A stretch of DNA of 64,000 nt from the NCBI RefSeq assembly GCF_000725805.1, contig NZ_JOFT01000009.1:186001-250000 (forward strand). Reading direction: 5' to 3'. Every line of letters starts with the position of its first letter. The stretch's first letter is position 1. The DNA is from Streptomyces xanthophaeus. GTDB lineage: Bacteria; Actinomycetota; Actinomycetes; Streptomycetales; Streptomycetaceae. Positions 51,478-60,198 of this stretch are shown piece by piece. The translations under genes were made by a program, and so were the position numbers. The notes under the pieces were generated by a model. It was given only the letters and a program-made list of their open reading frames with translations, was not told the origin of the DNA and made no database searches.

Positions 51478-52772
51478 CGGGGCAGCGGGGGGACGGGGCG
51501 GCAGGCGCCGATCTCGCCCGCGGCCGCGCTGATCCACGCGTCGCGGTCCGCCTGCGGGGCCTTCAGGACGCCCTCCAGCGTGGCCGCGAACTCCTCCCCG
51601 TAGTACGGGACGCCGGCCTGGGCCCGGCTGTGGATCACGGCCTGGAAGAGGAAGGTGTCCGGCAGCCCGCCGAGCTCCGCGAGCGGGAACGGCTCGCAGC
51701 CGGGCGCGGGCTGCGGGAGCGCGGCGTCGAGCATCGCCGAGGTCAGGGTGGCGGTGTCGACGACGGGCCGGTAGACGGGCAGCTCCGTGCTGTACGGGCC
51801 GCTGGGGCGCAGCCCGGTCTGGTAGAAGCTGCGGTTGAGGCCGGTGAGCGGGCCCAGGGCCTGGTCCACCTTCCGGGTGGCCGCCTCGACCTGGGGCATC
51901 AGGTGCCGGTCGGACGGCCACAGGCAGGCCTTCGTACGCCCCTCCGTGACACAGGCGGGCTCCGCGGGCTGCGGGGTCCGCAGCGCCCAGAACGGGTCGG
52001 GCGCCGGGGCCCGGTAGGTCAGCAGCACGCCCCCGGCCACGGCCGCGGCCAAGGCCACGGGCAGGACCGCGAACAGCCGCGGCGCGACCACCGGGCGGCG
52101 GACCAGCGCGGGCAGGGCCAGCAGGGCGAGCGCCGCGGCGCCGCACCAGGCGGTGGCGACGAGCAGGCGCGTGGTGTGGGGGCGGAAGGTGGCGTCCCAG
52201 TGTTCGTCGATGGCGGGGAAGAGGTTGCCCACCGGGCTCTCCGGCACGAAGGCGAACACCACGAACGCCAGGTACCAGAGCACGCCCATCGCGGGGGCGG
52301 TGATCCGGGACGGCAACAGGGTGCCGGCGGCCACGCCCGCGGCGATCTGGAAGGCGATCATCACTGCGCCCAGCAGCAGCGGGGTCCACACCGGCTCGGT
52401 GACCTCGCTGACGCCCGCGGTGCGCCAGAACGCGACGGCGGTCATCAGCGCGTACCCGGCCAGGGCCCACAGCCAGGCCGCGGCCCACAGCAGCAGGGCC
52501 TGCGACCAGCCGCCGCGGGGGGCGGTGTCGGCCCAGGTCCGGGTACGGGTGCGGTGGGCGCGGCCCGCGGTCCATGCCGCGGCGGCGCTCATCAGGGAGC
52601 CCGTCACGATCACGCCGAACACCTGGACCTTGATGCTCGCCTGGTTCCACCAGCCGATCCAGTCGCTGGTCGCGGCGTCCTCGGAGGCCAGGTACCAGAC
52701 GCCGGCGACGGCCGTCAGCAGGGCCACCTTGCCCGCCTCGCCCCGGCGCATCTCGTGCAGCAGGACGCGCAT
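51474..52772 (-). CDS. ABC transporter permease with large extracytoplasmic C-terminus
   Basis: 432-aa protein. Six membrane helices occupy residues 20-245. A soluble region of about 180 residues follows (from TYRAPAPDPFWALRTPQPAE) with Cys pairs (PACVTEGRTKACLWP, GCEPFPL, GACRP), which fits an outside location with disulfides. It starts MRVLLHEMRRGEAGKVALLT at 52772, sharing one base with the stop of the ATPase gene. Permease of the same ABC system; the external domain may bind the substrate. Confidence 0.8.
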   Translation of the reverse strand: MRVLLHEMRRGEAGKVALLTAVAGVWYLASEDAATSDWIGWWNQASIKVQVFGVIVTGSLMSAAAAWTAGRAHRTRTRTWADTAPRGGWSQALLLWAAAWLWALAGYALMTAVAFWRTAGVSEVTEPVWTPLLLGAVMIAFQIAAGVAAGTLLPSRITAPAMGVLWYLAFVVFAFVPESPVGNLFPAIDEHWDATFRPHTTRLLVATAWCGAAALALLALPALVRRPVVAPRLFAVLPVALAAAVAGGVLLTYRAPAPDPFWALRTPQPAEPACVTEGRTKACLWPSDRHLMPQVEAATRKVDQALGPLTGLNRSFYQTGLRPSGPYSTELPVYRPVVDTATLTSAMLDAALPQPAPGCEPFPLAELGGLPDTFLFQAVIHSRAQAGVPYYGEEFAATLEGVLKAPQADRDAWISAAAGEIGACRPVPPLPR

Positions 52773-53569
52773 CACAGCCGGACCCCGTTGCGCTCCACGA
52801 CGGCCAGGTAGCCGCCCTCCACGGTGGAGCCGCTGACGGTTTCCCCGTCGTGCCCCGGGGCCTGCGCGCACAGCTCGGCCGCGGTGCCGGTGAACCGCAC
52901 GCGGCCTTCCAGCAGGACCGAGACGCGGTCGCACACGTGGGCGACGTCCTCGGCCAGATGCGTGCTCATGACCACCGCGGACCGCTCTCCCAGTTCCCGG
53001 ATGAGGGTGCGGAAGCCGATGCGCTGGGCGGGGTCGAGGCCCACCGTCGGCTCGTCCAGCAGGACCAGCGCGGGCCGGTTGACGACCGCCTGCGCGATCC
53101 CGGCCCGGCGCAGCATGCCGCCGGAGAGCTCCCCCATGCGCCGGCCGGCGTACTTCTCCAGCTCCACCAGCCGCAGGGCCTCGCGGGTGCGTTCGCGCCG
53201 CTCCCCGGCGGGCACCTTGCGCAGCCAGGCGGCGTACTCGACGAACTCCTCGACCGTGAAGCGCGGGTAGTAGCCGAAGGACTGCGGCAGGACGCCGATG
53301 CGCTCGCGCAGCCGGCGGGTGCGCGCGCGGCCGTCCGATCGCTCGCCGAGCAGGGACACCGTCCCGGCGTGCGGTGTGCGGGCGGTGCTCAGCAGGGAGA
53401 GCAGGGTGGTCTTGCCCGCTCCGTTCGGACCGAGGAGGGCGGTGGTGCCGGAGGCGAACCCGGCGCTGACGCCGTCGAGGGCGACCACGGTCTTGTAGCG
53501 GACCGTGGCGCCCTCGACGGCCGCGACCGGCGTGGAGCCGGCCGCGGCGCTGTCACTGTCGACGGACAC
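52772..53569 (-). CDS. ABC transporter ATP-binding protein
   Basis: 265-aa ABC ATPase. Walker A is LLGPNGAGKTTLLSLLS, the signature is GELSGGMLRRAGIAQAV, Walker B is ALVLLDEPTVGLDP, and the H-loop is VVMSTHLAED. It is of the BcrA/NatA/CcmA type seen in export or immunity systems. It follows the small secreted protein gene by 11 bp and precedes the two membrane proteins, so all four form one operon. Confidence 0.93.
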   Translation of the reverse strand: MSVDSDSAAAGSTPVAAVEGATVRYKTVVALDGVSAGFASGTTALLGPNGAGKTTLLSLLSTARTPHAGTVSLLGERSDGRARTRRLRERIGVLPQSFGYYPRFTVEEFVEYAAWLRKVPAGERRERTREALRLVELEKYAGRRMGELSGGMLRRAGIAQAVVNRPALVLLDEPTVGLDPAQRIGFRTLIRELGERSAVVMSTHLAEDVAHVCDRVSVLLEGRVRFTGTAAELCAQAPGHDGETVSGSTVEGGYLAVVERNGVRL

Positions 53570-53580
53570 AGTTTCCTTGA

Positions 53581-53988
53581 TCAGTTCTCGGCGGCCACGA
53601 AGCCGTAGGCGCGGCTTCCGGGGATCCCGGCCCAGGTGGCCTTGGTGTAGTACTTCCCGCCGGTGGTCGTGCCCCCGTAGGAGCCGCAGCCGTAGGCGGA
53701 GGAGTAGTTCTTCGACACCGAGGCGATCTTCGGGTCCGGCATGAGGTTCTTGTCCTGGTAGACGTAACCGGAGAAGGTCTGCGTCTGGGACGCCGGGACG
53801 TCGCCACAGGCCTTGGCGTGGCCGGAACCGGGCCCGTTCCAGCGGTCGCCGTCCTCCTTGGAACCGGCGGTCGCAATCGAGAACGGGAGCCGGCTGTTGG
53901 TGATCTCCCCGGCGGCCGCGATGCCAACCGGAAGGGCCAGTACCGCGGTCAGGCCCACCACGGCTATTCGCTTGCGCGTGTGCGTCAT
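53581..53988 (-). CDS. Small secreted protein heading an ABC transporter operon
   Basis: 135-aa protein with a clear Sec signal peptide (MTHTRKRIAVVGLTAVLALP, cleavage after GIAAA). The mature part of about 108 residues has two Cys (KACGDV and YGCGSY) that could form a disulfide and a Gly/Tyr/Ser/Thr-rich C-terminal half (GSYGGTTTGGKYYTKATWAG). No family recognised. AGGGGGAAG precedes the ATG at 53988. First in the operon, it may be the substrate, partner or immunity target of the transporter. Confidence 0.78.
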   Translation of the reverse strand: MTHTRKRIAVVGLTAVLALPVGIAAAGEITNSRLPFSIATAGSKEDGDRWNGPGSGHAKACGDVPASQTQTFSGYVYQDKNLMPDPKIASVSKNYSSAYGCGSYGGTTTGGKYYTKATWAGIPGSRAYGFVAAEN

Positions 53989-54146
53989 GTTCTTCCCCCT
54001 GAGTTGAGAGCTTTGCACTGACAACGGGAGCGACCGTAACCGTCGAATGATCCCCTCCGGGTGACCGTCGTCACACAGGAGCACCGTCGGCCGAAAACCG
54101 CCCCTTACACCCCCCGCTGACCGCATCAAATGCCTTGGCACCCAGG

Positions 54147-54163
54147 TCAATTGGCGCAATTGA
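54147..54163. promoter_or_regulatory. AT-rich dyad in a divergent promoter region
   Basis: TCAATTG-GCG-CAATTGA, a perfect 7-3-7 dyad and one of the most AT-rich spots in the window, between the divergent secreted-protein operon and the PIG-V gene. Likely an operator. Confidence 0.5.
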
Positions 54164-54279
54164 TGTACACGCGTCCTTGCGGGACCTGTGAAGCCGGTGT
54201 GAAGCTGGCGCCCTCGCACGTGCCCGAAGCTCCCGTCGCCGGACGGGTGTGCAGATGCAGAGCGGAAGAGTCGGGGGAC

Positions 54280-55464
54280 ATGGCAACGGGCAGCAGACCC
54301 CCCGGCTCCGCGCTGCGACCGCACCTGCGCACGGCCGCGTCCGGCGCTCCCGCCGCCGTGATCGCCCTCGGGGTGTTCACCGCCGTCCGCGGCATCGGCA
54401 TCGTGGTGGTCGCCGCAGGGTCCTGGTGGGCCGGACGGGACCCCGTGCGGGTGCTCGGCCGCTCCTGGGACTCCTCCTGGTACCTCGGCATCGCCGCCGA
54501 CGGGTACGGCCGCACCGTGATGTCGGCCGAGCCCCTGACGGGCACCGGGCCCGTGCAGAGCGACGCCGCCTTCTTCCCCCTGTACCCGCTTCTCATCCGG
54601 CTCGTCACCACCCTGCTGCCCGGCGGCCCCGTCCCCGCCGCGCTCCTCGTCGCCTGGCTCTCGGCCGCCGCGGCCGCCGTCGGCGTGTACCTGATCGGTG
54701 AGCGCCTGTGCGGGCCGCGCGCCGGGGTGCTCCTCGTCGGGCTGTGGGCGGCCCTTCCGCACTCCGTGGTGCTGACCCTGGCCTACACCGAGGCCCTGCT
54801 GACCGCACTCGCCGCCTGGGCCCTGTACGCCCTCGTGCGCGGCCGCTGGCTGTGGGCGGCGGGCCTGGCCGTGCTGGCGGGGCTGACCCGGCCCACCGGG
54901 ATCGCCGTCGCGGCCGCCGTCTGCGCCACGGCCCTGCACGCGCTGCTCGTGCGCAGGGACCGGACTCCCGCGGTGTGGGCGGCCGCGCTGCTGGCCCCGG
55001 CGGGCTGGGCGGCGTACGTCCTGGCCGTCGGCGTGCCGATGCGCGACCCGCTCGGCGGGTACTTCACCGTGCAGGAGCGCTGGGGCTCGCGCTTCGACTT
55101 CGGCGCCGGGGCGCTGCGCACCGCGGAGCGGGTCCTGACCGGCGGGAACGTACCGCTCGCCACCACCGTGACGGTGGCCCTGCTGGCCGCCGCCGGGCTG
55201 CTGGCCGCCCTGCTGCTGCTGGACCGCACGCCCCTGCCGCTGCTCGTCTACACCGGGGTGCTGCTGCTGATGGCCTTCGGCGGGGCCGGGTACTTCGAGT
55301 CGAAGCCGCGGTTCCTGCTGCCGGCGTTCCCGCTGCTGCTGCCCCTGGCCGCCGCCATGGCAAGAGCCCGGCCGCGCACCGCGGTCGTGGTGACCGCGTG
55401 CATGGCCGGGCTCTCCTACGGCTACGGGCTCCACCTGCTGCTCGTAGCACGGGTACCGCTGTGA
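54280..55464 (+). CDS. PIG-V family mannosyltransferase-like membrane protein
   Basis: 394-aa multi-pass glycosyltransferase-C-type protein. WDSSWYLGIAADGYG is the first loop (acidic residue near a membrane boundary, as in dolichol-phosphate-mannose enzymes), then AAFFPLYPLLIRLVTTLLPG, TLAYTEALLTALAAWALY, LTRPTGIAVAAAV and a QERWGSRFDF loop. About nine helices. ATG at 54280 with GGAAGAG eight bases before it. Probably transfers mannose from a lipid carrier to an envelope glycan or protein. Confidence 0.85.
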   Translation: MATGSRPPGSALRPHLRTAASGAPAAVIALGVFTAVRGIGIVVVAAGSWWAGRDPVRVLGRSWDSSWYLGIAADGYGRTVMSAEPLTGTGPVQSDAAFFPLYPLLIRLVTTLLPGGPVPAALLVAWLSAAAAAVGVYLIGERLCGPRAGVLLVGLWAALPHSVVLTLAYTEALLTALAAWALYALVRGRWLWAAGLAVLAGLTRPTGIAVAAAVCATALHALLVRRDRTPAVWAAALLAPAGWAAYVLAVGVPMRDPLGGYFTVQERWGSRFDFGAGALRTAERVLTGGNVPLATTVTVALLAAAGLLAALLLLDRTPLPLLVYTGVLLLMAFGGAGYFESKPRFLLPAFPLLLPLAAAMARARPRTAVVVTACMAGLSYGYGLHLLLVARVPL

Positions 55465-55473
55465 CGGCGGCGA

Positions 55474-56019
55474 CTAGTTCGTCGCGTCGCCGTCCGTGTC
55501 CTCGTCGCCGTCGGTGGAGTCGATGTCCTTCTCCAGGCCGAGCTGCTCCACGAGCCACTTGTCGAACTCGATGGACGCGCGCACCCAGCTGACCGTGGAG
55601 GACACGAAGTGCTCCAGGCTGACGCCGGTGCCGATCAGCATCTGCGCCTCACCGATCAGACGGACGGAGCCGTCGTCGTGGGTGTGGCTGTAGACCTTCG
55701 GCCACAGGGTGCGGCGGTTCCAGTCGTCGATCGACTCAAGGAGCTGGGGCTTCTCGTCGATCTTGTGCGGACGGTCGTAGAAGGTCCGCACCGAGAAGAC
55801 CTGCTGCTCGTCCTCGCCGCGGAACATGAAGTACGTGCGGAACTCCTCCCACGGCGCCGCGAGGTCACCCTCGTCGTCGACGACGTACTTGAGCTCCATC
55901 TGCTCCAGCAGCTGCTTGACCAGATCCTGGTCGGGGACGACGGGGCCCGCCGGTCCTGTGGCCTGCGGATCGGGCTGCTGCCCTCCGAAGTTCGGAATCG
56001 AGGCCGGGTCGATGCTCAC
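55474..56019 (-). CDS. YbjN domain-containing protein
   Basis: 181-aa acidic soluble protein of the YbjN family (type III secretion chaperone-like fold). It has the YVVDDEGDLAAPWEEFRTYF start, VFSVRTFYDRPHKI, DDWNRRTLWPKVYSHTHDDG, and VSSTVSWVRASIEFDKWLVE. Conserved next to clpB in Streptomyces, 110 bp downstream of it on the same strand; a role with the stress response is inference. Confidence 0.9.
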   Translation of the reverse strand: MSIDPASIPNFGGQQPDPQATGPAGPVVPDQDLVKQLLEQMELKYVVDDEGDLAAPWEEFRTYFMFRGEDEQQVFSVRTFYDRPHKIDEKPQLLESIDDWNRRTLWPKVYSHTHDDGSVRLIGEAQMLIGTGVSLEHFVSSTVSWVRASIEFDKWLVEQLGLEKDIDSTDGDEDTDGDATN

Positions 56020-56069
56020 CGTGTACTTCCCTTCGTGCGGATACCTGCATCCTCCCCCATCTCGCCCAC

Positions 56070-56115
56070 CCCGTGTCCACCCCCGGACGCGCTATCCGCT
56101 CCGGGCGGACACGGG
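56070..56115 (-). terminator. Hairpin after clpB
   Basis: 9-bp inverted repeat CCCGTGTCC/GGACACGGG (56070-56078, 56107-56115) with an inner CCCGG/CCGGG stem, in the 110-bp gap between clpB and the YbjN gene. Confidence 0.6.
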
Positions 56116-56129
56116 AGCACCCGACGGGC

Positions 56130-58730
56130 TCAGAGCGCCTTGCCGACCAGCAGGTCCTCGCCCGCCACGTCGACCCGTACGGTGTCGCCGTCCCTGACCT
56201 CGCCGGACAGGATCTCCTTGGCCAGGCGGTCGCCGATGGCCGTCTGGATCAGGCGGCGCAGCGGCCGGGCGCCGTACGCCGGATCGTTGCCCTTGTCCGC
56301 CAGCCAGGCCAGGGCCGCGGGCGTGACGTCCAGGGTCAGGCGCCGGTCGGCCAGGCGCTTGGCCAGGCGGCCGACCTGCAGCTCGGCGATGTGCGCCAGC
56401 TCGTCGCGGCTCAGGGCGGAGAAGACCACCAGGTCGTCCAGGCGGTTGAGGAACTCCGGCTTGAAGGAGGCGCGGACCACCTCCAGGACCCGGGCCTTCT
56501 TCTCCTCCTCCGAGGCCGCCGGGTCCATGAGGAACTGGCTGCCCAGGTTCGAGGTGAGGACCAGGATGGTGTTGCGGAAGTCCACGGTGCGGCCCTGGCC
56601 GTCCGTGAGCCGGCCGTCGTCCAGGACCTGGAGCAGGACGTCGAAGACCTCGGGGTGGGCCTTCTCCACCTCGTCCAGCAGGACCACGCTGTACGGGCGC
56701 CGGCGCACGGCCTCGGTCAGCTGGCCGCCCTCCTCGTAGCCCACGTACCCGGGCGGGGCGCCGACCAGACGGGCCACGCTGTGCTTCTCGCCGTACTCCG
56801 ACATGTCGATGCGGATCATGGCCCGCTCGTCGTCGAAGAGGAAGTCCGCGAGCGCCTTGGCCAGCTCCGTCTTGCCCACGCCCGTGGGGCCCAGGAAGAG
56901 GAAGGAGCCGGTCGGGCGGTCGGGGTCGGCGATCCCGGCCCGGGTGCGGCGCACGGCGTCCGAGACGGCCCGTACGGCCTCGCCCTGGCCGATCAGGCGC
57001 CGGCCCAGCTCCTCCTCCATCCGCAGCAGCTTCTGGGTCTCCCCCTCCAGCAGGCGGCCCGCGGGGATGCCCGTCCAGGCGCCGACCACGTCAGCGATGT
57101 CGTCGGGGCCGACCTCGTCCTTGACCATCGAGTCCTTGGCCTGTCCGGTCTTGGAGGCCTCGGCCTCCTCCTCGGTGGCCTCCGCCAGCTCCCGCTCCAG
57201 GGTCGGGATCTCCCCGTAGAGCAGCTTGGAGGCGGAGTCGAAGTCGCCGTCGCGCTGGGCGCGCTCGGCCTGCCCGCGCAGGTCGTCCAGGCGCTCCTTG
57301 AGCTCGCCGACCCGGTTGAGGGACTGCTTCTCCTTCTCCCAGCGGGCGGTCAGGCCCCGCAGGTCCTCCTCCTTGTCCGCCAGGTCCTTGCGGATCTTGT
57401 CCAGGCGCTCCAGCGAGGCCGGGTCGGACTCGTTCTTCAGCGCCAGCTCCTCCATCCGCAGGCGGTCCACCGAGCGCTGGAGCTCGTCGATCTCCAGCGG
57501 GGAGGAGTCGATCTCCATGCGGAGCCGGGAGGCGGCCTCGTCGACCAGGTCGATGGCCTTGTCGGGGAGGAAGCGGGAGGTGATGTACCGGTCGGAGAGG
57601 GTGGCGGCGGCCACCAGCGCGCTGTCGTTGATGACGACCTTGTGGTGGGCCTCGTAGCGGCCCTTGAGCCCGCGCAGGATCGCGATGGTGTCCTCGACGG
57701 AGGGCTCGGCAACCAGCACCTGCTGGAAGCGGCGCTCCAGCGCCGGGTCCTTCTCGATCCGCTCGCGGTACTCGTCGAGGGTGGTCGCGCCGACCATGCG
57801 CAGCTCGCCGCGGGCCAGCATGGGCTTGAGCATGTTGCCCGCGTCCATGGCCGAGTCCCCGCCGGCGCCCGCGCCGACGACCGTGTGCAGCTCGTCGATG
57901 AAGGTGATGATCTGGCCGTCGCTGGACTTGATCTCCGCGAGGACCGTCTTGAGCCGCTCCTCGAACTCACCGCGGTACTTGGCGCCCGCCACCATCGCGC
58001 CGAGGTCCAGGGAGACCAGCCGCTTGTTCTTCAGGGACTCGGGCACGTCTCCCTTGACGATGCGCTGGGCCAGGCCCTCGACGACGGCGGTCTTGCCGAC
58101 GCCGGGCTCGCCGATGAGCACCGGGTTGTTCTTCGTCCGGCGCGACAGCACCTGGACGACGCGCCGGATCTCCTGGTCGCGGCCGATGACCGGGTCGAGC
58201 TTGCCCTCGCGGGCGGCTGCCGTGAAGTCCGTGCCGAACTTCTCCAGGGCCTTGTACTGGCCCTCGGGGTCGGGGGTGGTCACCCGCCGTCCTCCTCGTG
58301 CGTTCTCGAAGGCGGTCAGCAGCTTCTTCGCCGTCGCGCCCTGTGCGGAAAGGAGCTCGCCGGCCGCGCCGCCCTTGGCGGCGAGCGCGATGAGCAGGTG
58401 CTCGGTGGAGAGGTACTCGTCGCCGAGCTTCCCGGCGGTCGCGTCGGCCTCGGCGAGCACGGCCAGCAGCTCGCGGGTGGGCTGCGGCGGCGCCACGGTG
58501 GAACCGGTGACGCTGGGCAGGGCGGCGAGCAGCCGCTCCGCGCCCGCGCGTACGGCCACCTGGTCCGCGTCGGCCGCGACCAGCAGGTCGATGACGTTCT
58601 CGTTGTCCTCGCCGGCGAGCAGGGCCAGCAGCAGGTGCGCGGGGGTCAGGTCCGCGTGGCCGTCCTTGACGGCCCGGCTGGTGGCTGCGTTCAGCGCGTC
58701 CCGGCTCTTGTTGGTCAGCTCGGCATCCAC
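56130..58730 (-). CDS. clpB: Chaperone ATPase ClpB (disaggregase)
   Basis: 866-aa Hsp100 hexameric disaggregase working with DnaK. The N-domain spans about residues 1-145, NBD1 has Walker [18 protein letters not shown], and the middle coiled-coil domain (about 400-525; [20 protein letters not shown]) separates ClpB from ClpA/ClpC. NBD2 has Walker [20 protein letters not shown] and sensor 2 GARPLRR. Start GTG at 58730 with GAGGAGAAG upstream. An HspR operator covers its promoter, so it belongs to the DnaK regulon. Confidence 0.96.
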   Translation of the reverse strand: MDAELTNKSRDALNAATSRAVKDGHADLTPAHLLLALLAGEDNENVIDLLVAADADQVAVRAGAERLLAALPSVTGSTVAPPQPTRELLAVLAEADATAGKLGDEYLSTEHLLIALAAKGGAAGELLSAQGATAKKLLTAFENARGGRRVTTPDPEGQYKALEKFGTDFTAAAREGKLDPVIGRDQEIRRVVQVLSRRTKNNPVLIGEPGVGKTAVVEGLAQRIVKGDVPESLKNKRLVSLDLGAMVAGAKYRGEFEERLKTVLAEIKSSDGQIITFIDELHTVVGAGAGGDSAMDAGNMLKPMLARGELRMVGATTLDEYRERIEKDPALERRFQQVLVAEPSVEDTIAILRGLKGRYEAHHKVVINDSALVAAATLSDRYITSRFLPDKAIDLVDEAASRLRMEIDSSPLEIDELQRSVDRLRMEELALKNESDPASLERLDKIRKDLADKEEDLRGLTARWEKEKQSLNRVGELKERLDDLRGQAERAQRDGDFDSASKLLYGEIPTLERELAEATEEEAEASKTGQAKDSMVKDEVGPDDIADVVGAWTGIPAGRLLEGETQKLLRMEEELGRRLIGQGEAVRAVSDAVRRTRAGIADPDRPTGSFLFLGPTGVGKTELAKALADFLFDDERAMIRIDMSEYGEKHSVARLVGAPPGYVGYEEGGQLTEAVRRRPYSVVLLDEVEKAHPEVFDVLLQVLDDGRLTDGQGRTVDFRNTILVLTSNLGSQFLMDPAASEEEKKARVLEVVRASFKPEFLNRLDDLVVFSALSRDELAHIAELQVGRLAKRLADRRLTLDVTPAALAWLADKGNDPAYGARPLRRLIQTAIGDRLAKEILSGEVRDGDTVRVDVAGEDLLVGKAL

Positions 58731-58777
58731 AGGTGACTTCTCCTCTCCGGAGGGGGACAGAACTCTGACAGGGTCAG

Positions 58778-58808
58778 CGTATGCAAAGTTGAGTCTATTC
58801 CACTCAAG
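58778..58808 (-). promoter_or_regulatory. clpB promoter with HAIR (HspR) operator
   Basis: GTTGAGT-N7-ACTCAAG at 58788-58808 matches the HAIR consensus CTTGAGT-N7-ACTCAAG in 13 of 14 positions. On the minus strand TTGAGT (58807-58802) can also serve as -35, with CATACG (58783-58778) as -10 after 18 bases. HspR bound here would block RNA polymerase. The HspR gene itself is at 61304. Confidence 0.88.
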
Positions 58809-58835
58809 GCAGCGGTGGGCCGTACTCTCGGGGCC

Positions 58836-59240
58836 ATGTCCCTCGACGTACTCAACCCCACACCCGACTACCTCGCCTTCTGGCGGGAGCGGCACGTCTG
58901 CACGCTGACCACCCCGCGCCCGGACGGCACTCCGCACGTGGTGCCGGTGGGCGTGACGTACGACCCGGAGGCCGGAGTGGCCCGGGTGATCAGCAACAAG
59001 CACAGCAAGAAGGTCCGCAACGTCCTGGCGGCGCAGCCGGACGGGGCCCGGGCCGCGGTCTGCCAGATGGCGGGGCGCCGCTGGGCCACGCTGGAGGGGC
59101 GCGCGGTCGTCCGTACGGACGAGGCGTCGGTCGCCGACGCGGTGGCGCGCTACGCGGAGCGGTACGGGCGCACGCCCTCGCCCAATCCGGACCGGGTGGT
59201 CATCGAGATCACCCTGGACCGGGCCATGGGCCGGGCCTGA
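58836..59240 (+). CDS. PPOX-class F420-dependent/FMN-binding reductase-like protein
   Basis: 134-aa split-barrel flavin/deazaflavin-binding protein. It has [20 protein letters not shown] near the start, [33 protein letters not shown] and a C-terminal [13 protein letters not shown]. Resembles the Rv1155-type family (TIGR03618), whose members use F420 or FMN. Divergent from clpB; its promoter region overlaps the HAIR box, so HspR might also affect it. Confidence 0.85.
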   Translation: MSLDVLNPTPDYLAFWRERHVCTLTTPRPDGTPHVVPVGVTYDPEAGVARVISNKHSKKVRNVLAAQPDGARAAVCQMAGRRWATLEGRAVVRTDEASVADAVARYAERYGRTPSPNPDRVVIEITLDRAMGRA

Positions 59241-59320
59241 GGCGCTGACCGGGCCCGCGGGACGGGGCCGAAAACAGTTCAGCTTTCATCTTGTCCGGTT
59301 CGGGATCTGGACGCGGACAT

Positions 59321-59364
59321 CACAACGGCGCCATCGTGGTCAGGTCCACGATGGCGCCGTTGTG
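59321..59364. terminator. Strong bidirectional terminator
   Basis: Perfect 19-bp inverted repeat (59321-59339 with 59346-59364, loop TCAGGT) between two convergent genes. It marks the left border of the DTGW peptide cassette. Confidence 0.88.
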
Positions 59365-59407
59365 TGGGGGAAGCACCTGAGCGATCTGCGACGACGGGGG
59401 AATCGCT

Positions 59408-59722
59408 TCAGGCACTGCGGGGGGTGGCGGTGGTGATATCGGGTTCGAAGAGCTGGTGGTCCCGCTGATCCAGGTTGACGAAGACCATTCCGTAGCGCAC
59501 CTCGCAGCGGACGGGCTGCGGCGCGCCCCGCGGGCGGCGCAGGCACCGGTAGGCACGTACGTCCTCGTCCTCCTCGCGCACCACGACGATCGGCTGTCCG
59601 AACAGGGTGACCATGAGCGAATCGCCAGCGTGGGGGATGGCGGTGGCAAGGTCGATGAACTGCCAGCCGGAGCGGTAGGCAGAGGCCATTTCGCGGCGGA
59701 AGCCGCGGTCGTCGGGGGTCAC
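59408..59722 (-). CDS. Shrunken Rieske-like protein lacking Fe-S ligands
   Basis: 104-aa soluble protein resembling the N-terminal Rieske part of aromatic-ring oxygenases: YRSGWQFIDLATAIPHAGDS, TLFGQPIVVVREEDEDVRAY, then RCLRRPRGAP where a Rieske has CxHRGA, and RYGMVFVNLDQRD. The segment with the second ligand pair (CPYHGW in true Rieske proteins) is deleted and the remaining C-x-H has become C-x-R, so no [2Fe-2S] cluster can form. The GTG start at 59722 overlaps the stop of the repeat-peptide gene by 4 bp (GTGA). Probably a binding or scaffolding partner of the peptide; this is inference. Confidence 0.7.
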   Translation of the reverse strand: MTPDDRGFRREMASAYRSGWQFIDLATAIPHAGDSLMVTLFGQPIVVVREEDEDVRAYRCLRRPRGAPQPVRCEVRYGMVFVNLDQRDHQLFEPDITTATPRSA

Positions 59723-60039
59723 GCGGACACCACCGCGGGCGCCTCGGTCCAGCCGGTGTCGTCGGCATTACGGCCCTGTGGGGCAGTGGTCCAGCCGGTG
59801 TCGTCGGACAGGCCTCCGAGTGGGGCACTGGTCCAGCCGGTGTCCGCGTACTTGGTGGGCACGATGGTCCAGCCGGTGTCGTCGGCGGCACCGCCCGTCA
59901 CTTCGGTGCCCTGATCGCCCCTAGCGCTCCCCGCGTCACTTTCGACGGCGCTGACTGCCCAAAAAACCGCAACGGCGGAGAAAACTATGGCAAGCACCGA
60001 GCGAAGCATTCTCTTGTACATGGTCGGCTTCGTCCTCAC
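59719..60039 (-). CDS. Secreted/leader peptide with four DTGWTxxP repeats
   Basis: About 106-aa product from GTG 60039 (GAGGA nine bases upstream), or 100 aa from ATG 60021. The N-terminus is a signal-like segment: a basic MYKRMLR, then a hydrophobic stretch ending AVSA, a possible cleavage site. The rest is acidic and polar with four units: DTGWTIVP, DTGWTSAP, DTGWTTAP and DTGWTEAP, spaced 12, 14 and 14 residues. No other fold is apparent. Translationally coupled to the Rieske-like gene and divergent from a LuxR-type regulator. It could be a multi-core precursor peptide or a secreted repeat protein; I do not recognise the family. Confidence 0.78.
   Translation of the reverse strand: MRTKPTMYKRMLRSVLAIVFSAVAVFWAVSAVESDAGSARGDQGTEVTGGAADDTGWTIVPTKYADTGWTSAPLGGLSDDTGWTTAPQGRNADDTGWTEAPAVVSA
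59737..59880 (-). repeat. Four degenerate 36-42-bp repeats coding DTGWTxxP
   Basis: Units at 59857-59880, 59821-59844, 59779-59802 and 59737-59760, each holding GACACCGGCTGGACC or a close variant. Protein identity (DTGWT) is stricter than the spacer sequences, which suggests selection on the motif. Confidence 0.9.
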
Positions 60040-60113
60040 TTGATGGAATCCTCTCCCCCGCGTGACAGACGATGGCTCATTCAGGCACGTCAATGCCACA
60101 GGGACGATGCATC

Positions 60114-60129
60114 ATGTTCTTGCATGTTC
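60114..60129. promoter_or_regulatory. Direct repeat in the divergent cassette promoter region
   Basis: ATGTTC at 60114-60119 and 60124-60129, one helical turn apart, in the region between the peptide gene and the LuxR-type regulator. Candidate binding site for that regulator. Confidence 0.35.
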
Positions 60130-60198
60130 AGGACCCTGGGGGGTGGAGATTTGACGCATACCGACACAAAGCCGACACATCCCCACCCCGTCACGTCC

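Noticed and set aside
53989-55434. Long minus-strand frame fused to the secreted protein
   Set aside because: The upstream part is antisense to the PIG-V gene. The signal peptide and ribosome site fix the start at 53988.
59719-60039. Lanthipeptide or lasso peptide precursor
   Set aside because: The core repeats contain no Cys, the leader looks like a Sec signal, and no LanM/LanKC, lasso cyclase or protease gene is adjacent.
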